Of a stretch of 60,654 nt of DNA, positions 16,401 to 24,247 are shown one piece after another (positions within the stretch are counted from its first letter, which is position 1; each line of letters opens with the position of its first letter). Below the pieces are notes generated by a model that ran no database searches, had not been told where the DNA came from, and saw nothing but the letters and a program-made list of their open reading frames with translations. Both the position numbers and the translations under genes were made by a program. The stretch is from a virus. Location: the IMG/VR virus record IMGVR_UViG_3300046777_001314, positions 1 to 60,654 of that record. One strand, given 5' to 3'.

Positions 16401-16905
16401 AAAAATAATTGCAAAAAGTTTAAATACGGGACAAGAATTTAATGGGTTGTCCTATTACCAAAATGGAATACTAGTTAGAGAGCCCAGAATCAGTTTAAAC
16501 GAATGGTTGTCCCTTGGAATTTCTTTTTCTAACTCTTTAAGTTTTAACTCTTATATAGGTTCAATTGACCTAAATGGAGAAATGCTATTTAATAATATAT
16601 CTTATTATCAGGCAAATAGTTTGCAGCAACTACAAAAATACATTACAAGACCATGGATTAGTGTTAAAAATGATGGATTGGTTGACCTTGATTGGCAGTA
16701 CTGGCTTAACGACTATGTTTGGCAGGGTGTTCTGGTTGTTGCATCAACTAACCTTTATTCTACTAATCCAGACGAAATTTATAAAACATATATAGGAACC
16801 AATAAAATCATTGTAGATGACTCACAGGGAATTTCGTTTGACCCAGAAAAGGTTAGCATATATAGCGAAAGATCTTGGCAGACAACCATCAAAACTCCAG
16901 TGTAA
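13450..16905 (+). CDS. Giant LamG/concanavalin-type tail protein
   Basis: A 1151-residue beta-rich protein. Around residues 285-425 there is a clear LamG-type jelly roll: DYTIEFWAKINSDSG, then SVSVLLNGEQVIAF and a VAIYPYSVPLNIAKRRW close. Further jelly-roll-like stretches follow at about 470-660 (NGKMYSFGLS) and 960-1110 (AIQLWMKYDKS, GSIDLNGEMLF). Only a few cysteines, no signal peptide. Large LamG proteins of this kind are tail or fibre components that may bind or process cell-surface glycans; no catalytic residues are evident. It sits between the reductase and the portal gene, apart from the other tail genes. Confidence 0.7.
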   Translation: MSNASNLYAEKVFAEHPLGLWALDDKLDYISLISEAQRNISSAWDVENGGIEATLTPPSGVPFPDSTTTTVFSQVFLTDTNDVNFWSPDLINFTSLDQDKGSFCVGSYVYCDSAYMNSISIGYEYTDPNTLEVTRNYKTFQTSVTQTWLFISETFEIPNVNAQLRAFLSINVSSGGSTTEAYRFYVNGVTVGQWSEEFNAKSLGVSYETIPLGISTYGGHNGVKASAYGLEDNPGYYIAYPNLLARNTSIPMVFGASNLTKLSPSNTASLIVPGKGFLNKKGQFLDYTIEFWAKINSDSGTDKKIFGPISSTDGLYVNQGFLTFAVGDNFGSHFVGEWFRPMLIHIRIIKDSVSVLLNGEQVIAFSINTDTLELPNELDQDGNNQDWLGFYSYEDVFPYEIDCVAIYPYSVPLNIAKRRWVYGQAVISTESINSSYNGSSAFIDYPFANYTSNYTYPNFANWNQGSFDNLNTTATSLSTPLYRLPEIFTGSKTLQNFYDDNQAIQSGANKFITFKPNSTWEGVQSYINFPSLNILNDEVHTIYGIFSSDSLLLEETLFKIYNTSTGNFFAVRKDLDEIHYYLNYNGQEEEIYRSSVVQEEELFVAGINIDRLVSSFGGNVATFFGSKNNLRLYVAGEEDNQYSFNGKMYSFGLSTSFNTSTISNHFSENGIALLDSTEELLGHTASYTLLPLEEYGLFYLDIGISGYWEDYLPLSYFGKYVSGKTGNYYYDLDFLQFNIDYPAPVSVIEHITEPYITYNTENASVKTYITFQYITDGANSLQENFTTTIPVSESNIIDIDLYPNWTTTKFEVIDGTLIYPSKLIDFNSLAIVYHVEFDCKGIIKKPVQIKKLELASQALNDNSFNPIGTRFGINLFPYKKSGIYYDYKSKNPFSIYKGTSPYLYLTRDSGIKVRGEFDPQTSRGIAISINESKSSSYQINAIQLWMKYDKSMFPENELELFDIKYKNDTIKFYYVSDTLKRNRAKIIAKSLNTGQEFNGLSYYQNGILVREPRISLNEWLSLGISFSNSLSFNSYIGSIDLNGEMLFNNISYYQANSLQQLQKYITRPWISVKNDGLVDLDWQYWLNDYVWQGVLVVASTNLYSTNPDEIYKTYIGTNKIIVDDSQGISFDPEKVSIYSERSWQTTIKTPV

Positions 16906-16907
16906 TA

Positions 16908-16916
16908 TGGTATACT
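16908..16916 (+). promoter_or_regulatory. Extended -10 promoter TGGTATACT, leaderless
   Basis: The box begins 3 bases after the previous stop. ATG 16918 is only 2 bases beyond the box and cannot be in the transcript; ATG 16924, in the same frame, is 8 bases beyond it and is the likely start. Confidence 0.7.
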
Positions 16917-16923
16917 GATGGTT

Positions 16924-17319
16924 ATGGATTCTTTAATTAACCCCGAAACTGGCGAACCTATCGTTAAAAATGTACGTAGGCAGGTCATTGAGAAGAAGTA
17001 TAACTGGGGCCTATACGTATATAAGAAGTCAAACGGGAAATGGTTTACAGATGGCAATGGCAATGTGCTTAATATTGAGTCTGTTCGTAATGATTTATCC
17101 AAAATTGCAGAATTAAGGGCAGCAGCCAAGCACTATGGCGATGATGGTGAGGGTGAGTGTGTCTTTGTTCCTGGGCTAACCAGAATTACTGACGAAGAGC
17201 ATTCAGAGCAGATTGATCGTATGAAGGCTGGGCTTATCCCATCTATGAACGATCTTGGTGCATGGCATGCAGCACAGCAAACACTTAATAAAGCAGGTAA
17301 GGACGCATTTGATGAGTAA
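16924..17319 (+). CDS. Conserved-type small protein upstream of the portal, function unknown
   Basis: A 131-residue protein. The start at 16924 is chosen because it fits a leaderless message from the -10 box at 16908-16916. The sequence is mixed alpha/beta with YNWGLYVYKKSNGKWF near the N-terminus, an acidic GDDGEGECVFVPG centre and a helical C-terminus. No known motif. It overlaps the portal gene by 8 bases, so it belongs to the head operon; a packaging or portal-assembly helper is possible but unproven. Confidence 0.6.
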   Translation: MDSLINPETGEPIVKNVRRQVIEKKYNWGLYVYKKSNGKWFTDGNGNVLNIESVRNDLSKIAELRAAAKHYGDDGEGECVFVPGLTRITDEEHSEQIDRMKAGLIPSMNDLGAWHAAQQTLNKAGKDAFDE

Positions 17320-18946
17320 CGATGATTATTTAGAGGCTAGACTTGGCACTACAGAAAAACCAGAAAGTCAATTTAAGAATAGCGACCCATTTAATAAGTC
17401 TTGGGAAGAATTAAAAAATCTTGGGGGACTTGAAGATAACTTTAAGCGTCGTATGACACGACAAGTAAATAAAGCAATGACCCAAGAAGGATATCTTGCT
17501 ACTAATTCAAACATTGATCTTTTAAGTACACCATATCTTAATTCAGCAAATGCTGATCCAAAGGGACTTAAAGATTCTGGCTCAAAAGCAATCAATCCTG
17601 GTTTGGTATATAGAAATGGTTATGGTCTTTTTGATGTTATTACACCGCCATATAATCTTTATGAACTAGCAAACTTTTACGATACATCTTTTGCTAACCA
17701 TGCTGCTATTGATGCAAAGGTAGAAAATGTTGTTGGTCTTGGTTATCGTTTTGATGTAACAGATCGTACAATGATGAGTCTTGAAAATAATTCAGATCAG
17801 GCTGCAACAGCCCGTGCCCGTAATCGTATTGAAAGAGCAAAACTAGAACTTCGTGATTGGCTTGAGTCATTAAATGATGACGATAGTTTTACACGCACAA
17901 TGGAAAAGATTTATACTGACTTACAGGCAACTGGAAATGGTTACATGGAAGTTGGTAGAACCGTAAGTGGTGAGATAGGATACCTTGGACATATTCCATC
18001 TACAACAATGCGTGTTCGTCGTATTCGTGATGGATTTGTTCAGATCATTGGACCAAAGGTTGTTTACTTCCGTAACTTTGGTGCAACCAACAGAAATCCA
18101 TTGACAGCAGATCCACGTCCAAATGAAATTATACACTTTAAAGATTATTCACCGCTAAATACATATTATGGTGTTCCAGATATTATTGCAGCACTTCCAT
18201 CACTTATTGGTGACCAACTTGCTTCACAGTATAATATTGATTACTTTGAAAACAAGGCAGTACCAAGATATGTAATTACGCTTAAAGGTGCTAAGTTGTC
18301 TGCTGACGCTGAAGACAAGATGTTCCGATTCCTACAGACAGGACTAAAGTCTCAGTCACACAGAACTTTATATATCCCACTTCCTGGAGATAATGATCAC
18401 TCTAAGGTTGAATTTGATATGAAGCCAATTGAAAATGGGATTCAGGATGGATCATTCAAGGAGTATCGTAAGCAAAACCGTGATGATATTTTGATTGCTC
18501 ATCAGGTTCCAATCTCTAAACTTGGCGGATCAGACTCTGGCGCTATCGCAGCAGCACTAGCACAAGACCGTACATTTAAAGAGCAGGTTTCTCGTCCAGA
18601 GCAACAGCATCTTGAGAAGGTAATCAGCAAGATTATTAAAGAAAAGACAGATATTCTTCAGTTTAAGTTTAATGAACTTACACTTACAGATGAGATTGCA
18701 CAGTCACAGATCCTTGAGCGCTATGTCAAGAATCAGATTATGCTTCCTAATGAAGCCCGTGAAATCCTTGATCTTCCGCAGGCAGACCATGGAGATACTC
18801 CACTTGAACTAAGCCCAAGACAGGCAGCGGATGCAAGAGCAAATGGTAATCGTTCTAGAGATGCAGAGAGAACAAACAATCAGTCAGATGGCTCTGCCAC
18901 CGTGTCTGGACGTAATCCGAAGGGTGAAGGTAGAGCGTCTCAATAA
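17312..18946 (+). CDS. Portal protein
   Basis: A 544-residue portal, the dodecameric ring through which DNA enters and leaves the head. ATG 17312 is preferred over an upstream in-frame start at 17255 because that would overlap the previous gene by 65 bases; it follows GGTAAGGA. Family features are YELANFYDTSFANHAAIDAKV near residue 110, DLQATGNGYMEVGRT, HIPSTTMRVRR, IHFKDYSPLNTYYGVPD and IDYFENKAVPRYVITL, then a helical C-terminal crown (ERYVKNQIMLPNEAREIL). The polar tail ends GKG-type. It precedes protease and capsid genes in the standard HK97-like order. Confidence 0.9.
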   Translation: MSNDDYLEARLGTTEKPESQFKNSDPFNKSWEELKNLGGLEDNFKRRMTRQVNKAMTQEGYLATNSNIDLLSTPYLNSANADPKGLKDSGSKAINPGLVYRNGYGLFDVITPPYNLYELANFYDTSFANHAAIDAKVENVVGLGYRFDVTDRTMMSLENNSDQAATARARNRIERAKLELRDWLESLNDDDSFTRTMEKIYTDLQATGNGYMEVGRTVSGEIGYLGHIPSTTMRVRRIRDGFVQIIGPKVVYFRNFGATNRNPLTADPRPNEIIHFKDYSPLNTYYGVPDIIAALPSLIGDQLASQYNIDYFENKAVPRYVITLKGAKLSADAEDKMFRFLQTGLKSQSHRTLYIPLPGDNDHSKVEFDMKPIENGIQDGSFKEYRKQNRDDILIAHQVPISKLGGSDSGAIAAALAQDRTFKEQVSRPEQQHLEKVISKIIKEKTDILQFKFNELTLTDEIAQSQILERYVKNQIMLPNEAREILDLPQADHGDTPLELSPRQAADARANGNRSRDAERTNNQSDGSATVSGRNPKGEGRASQ

Positions 18947-18968
18947 CTGAGAAACCTACATAAAAGTT

Positions 18969-18977
18969 TGGTATAAT
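18969..18977 (+). promoter_or_regulatory. Extended -10 promoter TGGTATAAT, near-leaderless
   Basis: An ATG at 18976 lies inside the box and cannot serve a transcript from this promoter. ATG 18988 in the same frame is 11 bases beyond the box and is the likely start. Confidence 0.7.
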
Positions 18978-18987
18978 GGATTACGAT

Positions 18988-20298
18988 ATGAACATAAATA
19001 AGGCTTTTTGGACCACTGATGGCGACAATGTTCGTCTATCAATGCCCTTTGGAAAAGTAGATGTAGAAAAAAGAATTGTATCTGGTTTTGCATCTCTTGA
19101 TAACGTTGACAAGCAGTATGATATTGTTACAACAGAAGCATCAATGAAGGCATTTGCAAAGTTTCGTGGTAATATTCGTGAAATGCATCAACCTTCAGCA
19201 GTTGGCAAGATGCTTAATTTTAAAGAAGAAAAGTATTTTGATCCAGAGACAAAGAAATTCTATAAGGGAGTTTATGTCTCTACATATATCTCAAAGGGTG
19301 CACAGGATGCATGGGAAAAGGTTCTTGACGGAACATACACTGGTTTTTCTATCGGCGGTAGAATGAATAAGTGGGATGATGCATATAACGAAGAACTAGA
19401 TAAATCAATTAGAATTATTAAGGACTATGATCTTGTTGAGTTGAGTCTTGTAGACTCCCCAGCAAATCAGTTCGCAAGTATTATGTCAGTAGAAAAAGTT
19501 GATGGCGTAGATGTTATTAAGGGAGAATTTGCTGACGTTGTTGTGGAAAATGTTTTCTATGACGAAGAAACAGGTATTGTCCTTACTTCTGATGAAGAAA
19601 CATATGTTAGCCCAGTAAGCGGTAATGAAATGAAAAACATTGGTTTTGTAGAAAAAGATGACTCAGAAAAAGCAAACATGATAAAGTTCTTAGTTGATAG
19701 TGCTAAAGGCATTAATACTTCTAAGATTAACAAGGAGGTAAACCCTATGTCAGAAGATACAACAGCAGTAGTTGATGCACCAGTTGCAGAAGCAGAAGCA
19801 GTATCCGCAGAGGTCACTCCAGAGGCACAACCAACAGAAGAAGCAGAAAAGGCTGAAGTAGTTGCAGAAGCAACTCCAGAAGCAGTAGAAAAGTCTGATT
19901 CAGAAGATAGTGCTACATCTTCAGTAGAAGATGCAATTCAGACTCCTGAAGCACCAGCAGCAGAAGATGCTGCAAAGGCTGACGAAGTAATTGCAAGTGC
20001 AATTGCAGAAATCAAGGAATCTGTTACTAATGCCTTTGGCGATCTAACAGCAACAATTAAGTCACTTGGTGATGAAGTTGCTAACCTAAAGAAGTCTCTT
20101 GATGCCACAACAACTGATGTGAATCAGATCAAGGGTACTTTTAATGAAATTGGAAAGAGAGTGGATTCCGTAGAAAAGGACACTGCTTTCCGCAAGTCTG
20201 GCGATCTAGGCGAGATCGTGCAGGAATTGGACTCAACCCCAGTTCAAAAATCCCTATGGGGCGGACGTTTCCTCAAATTCTCCGACCTATATAACTAA
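18988..20298 (+). CDS. Prohead protease fused to scaffold domain
   Basis: A 436-residue protein. Residues about 1-175 are an HK97-type (S78) prohead serine protease: VSGFASLDNVDKQYDIV, IREMHQPSAVGKM with the catalytic His, YTGFSIGGRM with the catalytic Ser, and LVELSLVDSPAN. Residues about 254-436 form an acidic, Ala/Glu-rich, helical scaffold-like domain with coiled-coil segments (AIAEIKESVTNAFGDL, EVANLKKSLDATTTDV). The protease would cut scaffold and capsid arm after assembly. The start at 18988 is set by the promoter box; a strong internal ribosome site allows the scaffold part to be made alone. Confidence 0.88.
   Translation: MNINKAFWTTDGDNVRLSMPFGKVDVEKRIVSGFASLDNVDKQYDIVTTEASMKAFAKFRGNIREMHQPSAVGKMLNFKEEKYFDPETKKFYKGVYVSTYISKGAQDAWEKVLDGTYTGFSIGGRMNKWDDAYNEELDKSIRIIKDYDLVELSLVDSPANQFASIMSVEKVDGVDVIKGEFADVVVENVFYDEETGIVLTSDEETYVSPVSGNEMKNIGFVEKDDSEKANMIKFLVDSAKGINTSKINKEVNPMSEDTTAVVDAPVAEAEAVSAEVTPEAQPTEEAEKAEVVAEATPEAVEKSDSEDSATSSVEDAIQTPEAPAAEDAAKADEVIASAIAEIKESVTNAFGDLTATIKSLGDEVANLKKSLDATTTDVNQIKGTFNEIGKRVDSVEKDTAFRKSGDLGEIVQELDSTPVQKSLWGGRFLKFSDLYN
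19733..19738 (+). promoter_or_regulatory. Internal Shine-Dalgarno site AGGAGG for the nested scaffold
   Basis: AGGAGG lies 8 bases before in-frame ATG 19747, the same spacing as AGGAGG (20312-20317) to the capsid ATG at 20326. The 30 bases spanning site and start match the capsid region at 25 positions. Confidence 0.75.
19747..20298 (+). CDS. Nested scaffolding protein (internal in-frame start)
   Basis: A 183-residue product starting MSEDTTAVVDAP within the protease-scaffold gene and sharing its stop. It is very acidic and Ala/Pro-rich for about 90 residues, then helical with heptad-like Leu/Val spacing, ending SLWGGRFLKFSDLYN. This fits scaffolding proteins that guide capsid shell assembly and are later removed. 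Nested scaffolds are known in other phages, such as lambda Nu3 within gene C. Evidence here is the canonical ribosome site and the near copy of the capsid initiation region. Whether both forms are made is an inference. Confidence 0.65.
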   Translation: MSEDTTAVVDAPVAEAEAVSAEVTPEAQPTEEAEKAEVVAEATPEAVEKSDSEDSATSSVEDAIQTPEAPAAEDAAKADEVIASAIAEIKESVTNAFGDLTATIKSLGDEVANLKKSLDATTTDVNQIKGTFNEIGKRVDSVEKDTAFRKSGDLGEIVQELDSTPVQKSLWGGRFLKFSDLYN

Positions 20299-20325
20299 CA
20301 TAAAAATCACTAGGAGGTGAACAAT

Positions 20326-21441
20326 ATGTCAGAAGATATCGTAAAAAACTATCCAGGAACTACACAGGGCCACACCCATACAGGTGAAGGCGCAGTAGCA
20401 TCTGGTTCTACCGCAGACGCAGCAGCCATTGTTAATGGTCGTGAAGGCGTTATGGGTAACATTGATGGTGCAAATTACGGAACATCAGGAAGCCTTGGAG
20501 TAAATCCAGTAGGTACACCTGGCGGTATCCTATTGCCTGAACAAGCACGTCGCTTCATTGATTATGTGTGGGATGCTACAGTTCTCGCTAAGGATGGACG
20601 TAGAGTTACTATGAGAGCCAACACAATGGAACTTGAAAAGGTTAACGTTGGTGAGCGTGTAATTCGTGCAGCAGCACAAGCAGACCCTACATTTACAAAT
20701 GCAGGCGCAACTTTCTCAAAGGTTGAATTGACTACTAAGAAGATTCGTCTTGACTGGGAAGTATCAACAGAAGCACTAGAAGATAACGTAGAAGGTGGCG
20801 CTCTTGAAGACCATCTAGTACGTTTGATGACAACTGCTTTTGCAAACGACATTGAAGATCTTGCAATTAATGGTACAGGTACAGGCGGAGACGCTTTCCT
20901 TAACATTATGGAAGGCTTTGTTTCAAAGGTACAGGGCGGAGACTCACACGAGTCTTTCGTAACAGTTGAAAATAACAACTGGACAACACCAGTACTTCAG
21001 GATATCATCCTTGCAATGCCACGTAAGTATCGTGCAATCAAGAACAACCTAAAGTTCTATGCAGGTACAGACGCATTCCAGGGTATCGTCAAGAACAACG
21101 GTACACTTGCTGATGCAATTGCAGAAGCATTTACACCACGTCTTGGTGGTACTGAGGCTAACCGTCAGGCATACTATGATGGTAATGCTCAGACATTCGG
21201 TGGAGCACGTACAACACGTGTTCTTGGTGTTGAAGTTCAGGAAGTTCCTTACTACCCTGCAGGCTATGTAGATCTTACATTCCCTCAGAACCGTGTATGG
21301 GGATTCCAGCGTGATATCACTGTAAACCGTTTCTACCAGCCAAAGAAGGACACAATTGAGTACACAGTATTCGTCCGCTTTGGTATTCAGTGGGAAGAAC
21401 TTGACGCAGTTGCATTCGCAACAGCAGCAAATAACTCATAA
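20326..21441 (+). CDS. Major capsid protein (HK97 fold)
   Basis: A 371-residue capsid protein. ATG 20326 is used rather than GTG 20317, which lies within the AGGAGG site. The N-terminal ~65 residues form a Gly-rich arm (YPGTTQGHTHTGEG, GSLGVNPVGTPGG). Then LLPEQARRFIDYVWD opens the HK97 core, with VELTTKKIRLDWEVSTEALEDN as E-loop/spine region, NDIEDLAINGTGTG, and the closing NRFYQPKKDTIEYTVFVRFG. It follows the protease-scaffold gene and precedes a hairpin terminator. The arm is duplicated in the small gene at 21510-21749. Confidence 0.92.
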   Translation: MSEDIVKNYPGTTQGHTHTGEGAVASGSTADAAAIVNGREGVMGNIDGANYGTSGSLGVNPVGTPGGILLPEQARRFIDYVWDATVLAKDGRRVTMRANTMELEKVNVGERVIRAAAQADPTFTNAGATFSKVELTTKKIRLDWEVSTEALEDNVEGGALEDHLVRLMTTAFANDIEDLAINGTGTGGDAFLNIMEGFVSKVQGGDSHESFVTVENNNWTTPVLQDIILAMPRKYRAIKNNLKFYAGTDAFQGIVKNNGTLADAIAEAFTPRLGGTEANRQAYYDGNAQTFGGARTTRVLGVEVQEVPYYPAGYVDLTFPQNRVWGFQRDITVNRFYQPKKDTIEYTVFVRFGIQWEELDAVAFATAANNS

Positions 21442-21461
21442 TCGCAAAACGATTGACTTTG

Positions 21462-21485
21462 GGGAACGGTGTCAAAGCCGTTCCC
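21462..21485 (+). terminator. Hairpin terminator or attenuator after the capsid gene
   Basis: GGGAACGG (21462-21469) and CCGTTCCC (21478-21485) pair over an 8-base loop and are followed by TTTAGTCATTT. The U-tract is imperfect, so partial read-through to the next genes is likely. Confidence 0.7.
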
Positions 21486-21509
21486 TTTAGTCATTTATAA
21501 GGAGATTAA

Positions 21510-21749
21510 ATGTCATATCCAGGAACACCGCAAGAACACACACACGTTGCAGAAGGTGCAATTGTTACACTTGGTAATCCAGGAGTAATAATTATGGGTC
21601 CAGGGGGTCTGCAAGTTAATACAATGGGTGTATTAGGTGAAGCAAATATGGGTGATACATCGGGACCAAATGCAGTTAATCCATCAGGAACACAAAGCGG
21701 GATTCGCTTGCCATCACAAAATAATTTTGGCATAAGAAGACAACGCTAA
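21510..21749 (+). CDS. Stand-alone paralogue of the capsid N-terminal arm
   Basis: A 79-residue Gly-rich protein after an AAGGAG site. Along its whole length it parallels residues about 9-75 of the major capsid protein: YPGTPQEHTHVAEGA against YPGTTQGHTHTGEGA, then MGVLGEANMGDTSG against MGNIDGANYGTSG, and AVNPSGTQSGIRLPSQ against GVNPVGTPGGILLPEQ. It ends in a basic tail (GIRRQR) where the capsid protein continues into its core. I know of no described family with this form. It may be a decoration, minor capsid or assembly-control protein. Confidence 0.75.
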   Translation: MSYPGTPQEHTHVAEGAIVTLGNPGVIIMGPGGLQVNTMGVLGEANMGDTSGPNAVNPSGTQSGIRLPSQNNFGIRRQR

Positions 21750-21752
21750 TTC

Positions 21753-21761
21753 TGGTATAAT
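21753..21761 (+). promoter_or_regulatory. Extended -10 promoter TGGTATAAT
   Basis: Three bases after the previous stop and 16 bases before ATG 21778, with AGGAGG between. Confidence 0.75.
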
Positions 21762-21777
21762 GACATAGGAGGAATTA

Positions 21778-22119
21778 ATGTCTATTGTTGAAGATTTGTC
21801 TAAGAAGACTGTTATGGAAATAAAGTCTTATGCAAAGAAAAATAACATTGATTTATTTGGGGTAAGCACAAAGGCTCACATGCTTGAGGTAATTGCTAAT
21901 TGGACTCCCAAAGAAGATTCAGTAGCAAAACCAAAGGTTGAAAAGTCAGTAGATGAAAAAATAGCACTTTTTTCAGGCAGAAATATATTCTGGAATGGAG
22001 TTGGAGAACTCGTAAAAGGATATAATATTGTAACCAAGGAGGTTTCCGAAAAGTGGCTTACCCACAAGTTGGTTCGCATAGCGACACCACAAGAGGTAGC
22101 AAAGCACTACGGTAAATAA
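21778..22119 (+). CDS. Small head-module protein with N-terminal SAP/Rho-N-like helices
   Basis: A 113-residue protein. Residues about 5-38 (LSKKTVMEIKSYAKKNNIDL, then STKAHMLEVI) match the helix-extended-loop-helix pattern of SAP or Rho N-terminal-like domains, which phages often place in small proteins after the capsid gene. The C-terminal half has RNIFWNGVGELVKGYNIV and KWLTHKLVRIATPQEVAKHYG, like short virion or connector proteins. A role near the capsid-connector interface is inferred from position. Confidence 0.6.
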   Translation: MSIVEDLSKKTVMEIKSYAKKNNIDLFGVSTKAHMLEVIANWTPKEDSVAKPKVEKSVDEKIALFSGRNIFWNGVGELVKGYNIVTKEVSEKWLTHKLVRIATPQEVAKHYGK

Positions 22120-22121
22120 TT

Positions 22122-23102
22122 ATGATAGTTTTAAGACTCCCACCATATCCAATTGACGTTAAATATGACGTTCCAGAACCAAACACAGATTATCTTTTTA
22201 CTATTGAGAATGCTCCTAAAACAATTGAGGCATCTGAAATTCTAACATCAGATAGCAATTCTCAAATTACTTTTACACTTACAGGTGATTTTGTAACATA
22301 CGATCATGACTATGCTGTTGCTATCTATGAATTAGTTGATGGTGCTCCAGAACATATTTTTGTTGAAGATATTCTTAGTATTGTTCGTCCATATGTTGAT
22401 CCAAGAACACTTGGTACAACTGCTACAGAAATAGCAGAAGCAACATATAATGAACGTATTGCTAGAGCAATTATTGATTCTTTGATTAGTCGTGGTTTTA
22501 CATTTGAAAAGAAAGTTCTTGAGGTTGTTGGTCAAGGTAATGACTATATGCCAGTGTGGGAAACAATTTATAAGATTGACAAGGTTTATGAAAATGGTGT
22601 TTTAGTTTATGATTATCAGGCAGAAACACCCGCACTTGCAGGTTTTAATTATGTGATTACTCAAGATAGAACTGCAATTGTAAAGGTTCCAACTGACTCT
22701 AGTCAGTATGAGCCAAAAAATCGTAATGAGCGCAAACCACTAAAGTATAGAGATGCAGGATCGGACTCATTCTATACATATGCTCCATATGAAAACTTTG
22801 ATAACATGTGGATTAATACAAGAAATCCTGCAGTCTCTTTCCCTGAAGGGTTTGATTATATTTTTATTTATGAGGCAGGATACAAGGTTATTCCAAATGA
22901 TGTTCGTGATGCAGTAAACATGCTTATTAATGATATTAAGTGTGGAAAAATGGATCACTATAAATCATATGTAAGCGAATATGAAACAGATCAGTTTAAA
23001 CTTAAGTATGATTCATCTAAGTTCTTTGGTACTGGAAATATTTTAGTTGATATTATTCTTGATAAGTATATAACAGACTTGCGTACACCAGGGATTCTAT
23101 AA
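22122..23102 (+). CDS. Putative head-tail connector (adaptor) protein
   Basis: A 326-residue protein starting 2 bases after the previous stop. The N-terminal ~90 residues look like an Ig-type domain (ITFTLTGDFVTYDHDYAVAIYEL). The C-terminal region is helical (NDVRDAVNMLINDIKCGKMDHY, then YETDQFKLKYD), the pattern of gp6-like adaptors that dock on the portal, where a helical bundle is preceded by beta structure. It ends at a TAATG junction with the next gene. Assignment rests on gene order and this pattern. Confidence 0.6.
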   Translation: MIVLRLPPYPIDVKYDVPEPNTDYLFTIENAPKTIEASEILTSDSNSQITFTLTGDFVTYDHDYAVAIYELVDGAPEHIFVEDILSIVRPYVDPRTLGTTATEIAEATYNERIARAIIDSLISRGFTFEKKVLEVVGQGNDYMPVWETIYKIDKVYENGVLVYDYQAETPALAGFNYVITQDRTAIVKVPTDSSQYEPKNRNERKPLKYRDAGSDSFYTYAPYENFDNMWINTRNPAVSFPEGFDYIFIYEAGYKVIPNDVRDAVNMLINDIKCGKMDHYKSYVSEYETDQFKLKYDSSKFFGTGNILVDIILDKYITDLRTPGIL

Positions 23103-23566
23103 TGCATGGGTCATCATCAAATCCATGTGATACAACAGACTTTATGTATCCAATGCTTGCTGATGTTTATTATTCTATAATTAGCCAAGATGAGTATGGA
23201 AAGGCAATAAAAGACTGGGTATTTGATAGGACAATTACTTGTAATGCTCAGGCAATGACAAAAAGAACACAAGAAGAAATGAGCCCTAATGTATTTTTAC
23301 AATTAGATGGCAAATTAGTAGCAAGATCTAGAATAGACGTTAGAACATCTTCTAAAAATGAAAACCATGCACTAACCAATATACTTATAACAAATGTAAG
23401 ACTTCCAAATGACAATGTGGTTTATAGAGAAACCGCAGGGCCAAGAAACGGAAGACCAACAATTTTTGAAGTGGCAACTACAGAGCCCTTTGTTGGAGGT
23501 CTTCAGTCAATTGAATATTACTATATGATGTGGCGTAGATCAGAAAATCAGACAGTAGGCAACTAA
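23102..23566 (+). CDS. Putative head-closure (connector) protein
   Basis: A 154-residue protein in the position where head-closure or stopper proteins occur. It is mainly beta with TITCNAQAMTKRTQEEM, NPxVFLQLDGKLVARSRIDV-like strands, and ends MWRRSENQTVGN. Two cysteines. The start overlaps the previous stop by one base and its stop overlaps the next start, so it is translationally coupled. The family cannot be confirmed from sequence alone. Confidence 0.5.
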   Translation: MHGSSSNPCDTTDFMYPMLADVYYSIISQDEYGKAIKDWVFDRTITCNAQAMTKRTQEEMSPNVFLQLDGKLVARSRIDVRTSSKNENHALTNILITNVRLPNDNVVYRETAGPRNGRPTIFEVATTEPFVGGLQSIEYYYMMWRRSENQTVGN

Positions 23567-24243
23567 TGAGAGTAGTAACTAATTTTAAAGATTTTGAAAG
23601 AAAACTTAATAATATAGTTGATTACTCTATTGGTTTTTTAGATGGTGCTCAAAAAGGTAAAATTGTATTTTTAAATAATTTAGGTAAAAGTGTTATTACA
23701 GTATTAAAACAATATGTTGACTCTGAGGCAAGATCAAATCCAAGAGCACTTCACCACGTATATGAATGGTATAAAACTGGAAGCCCATCCGCAAGACTTT
23801 ATGATTTTGACTATACAGTAAGCAACCTAGGATTATCCATAAAATCAAACTTTAAACAATCAACATCTATAGCAAATGGATCATCAACTCCATTTTATAA
23901 TAAAGCAAAAATTATGGAAGAGGGTGTACCAATTACTATTTCTCCTAAAAAATCTAATGTACTGGTTTTTGAGGCCGATGGTGAAACTGTTTTTACAACC
24001 ACAGATGTAACAATTGAAAATCCAGGTGGTCAAAATGTTGCTGGCTCTTTTGAAAAAATAGTTGATGAGTTTTTTAATGTATATTTTAGGCAGTCATTTT
24101 TAATGTCATCTGGACTAAACTCCTATATTAAAAATCCAATAATGTATAAAAGAAATTTTGTTGCGGGATCATTGGGTGGAAAGTCGGTTGGAGTCACAAC
24201 TGGATTTAAGTGGATAACAAATATGAAAATTGGGGTAGAATAA
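23566..24243 (+). CDS. Putative neck or minor tail protein
   Basis: A 225-residue basic protein between the closure and tail-terminator candidates, where HK97-gp10-like neck proteins usually lie. Helices at the N-terminus (FKDFERKLNNIVDYSIG) are followed by a beta-rich region (ILVFEADGETVFTTT-like strands with the sequence VLVFEADGETVF) and FKWITNMKIGVE at the end. The HK97 gp10 family has a similar helix-then-strand pattern. Role inferred from gene order. Confidence 0.5.
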   Translation: MRVVTNFKDFERKLNNIVDYSIGFLDGAQKGKIVFLNNLGKSVITVLKQYVDSEARSNPRALHHVYEWYKTGSPSARLYDFDYTVSNLGLSIKSNFKQSTSIANGSSTPFYNKAKIMEEGVPITISPKKSNVLVFEADGETVFTTTDVTIENPGGQNVAGSFEKIVDEFFNVYFRQSFLMSSGLNSYIKNPIMYKRNFVAGSLGGKSVGVTTGFKWITNMKIGVE

Positions 24244-24247
24244 TAAA

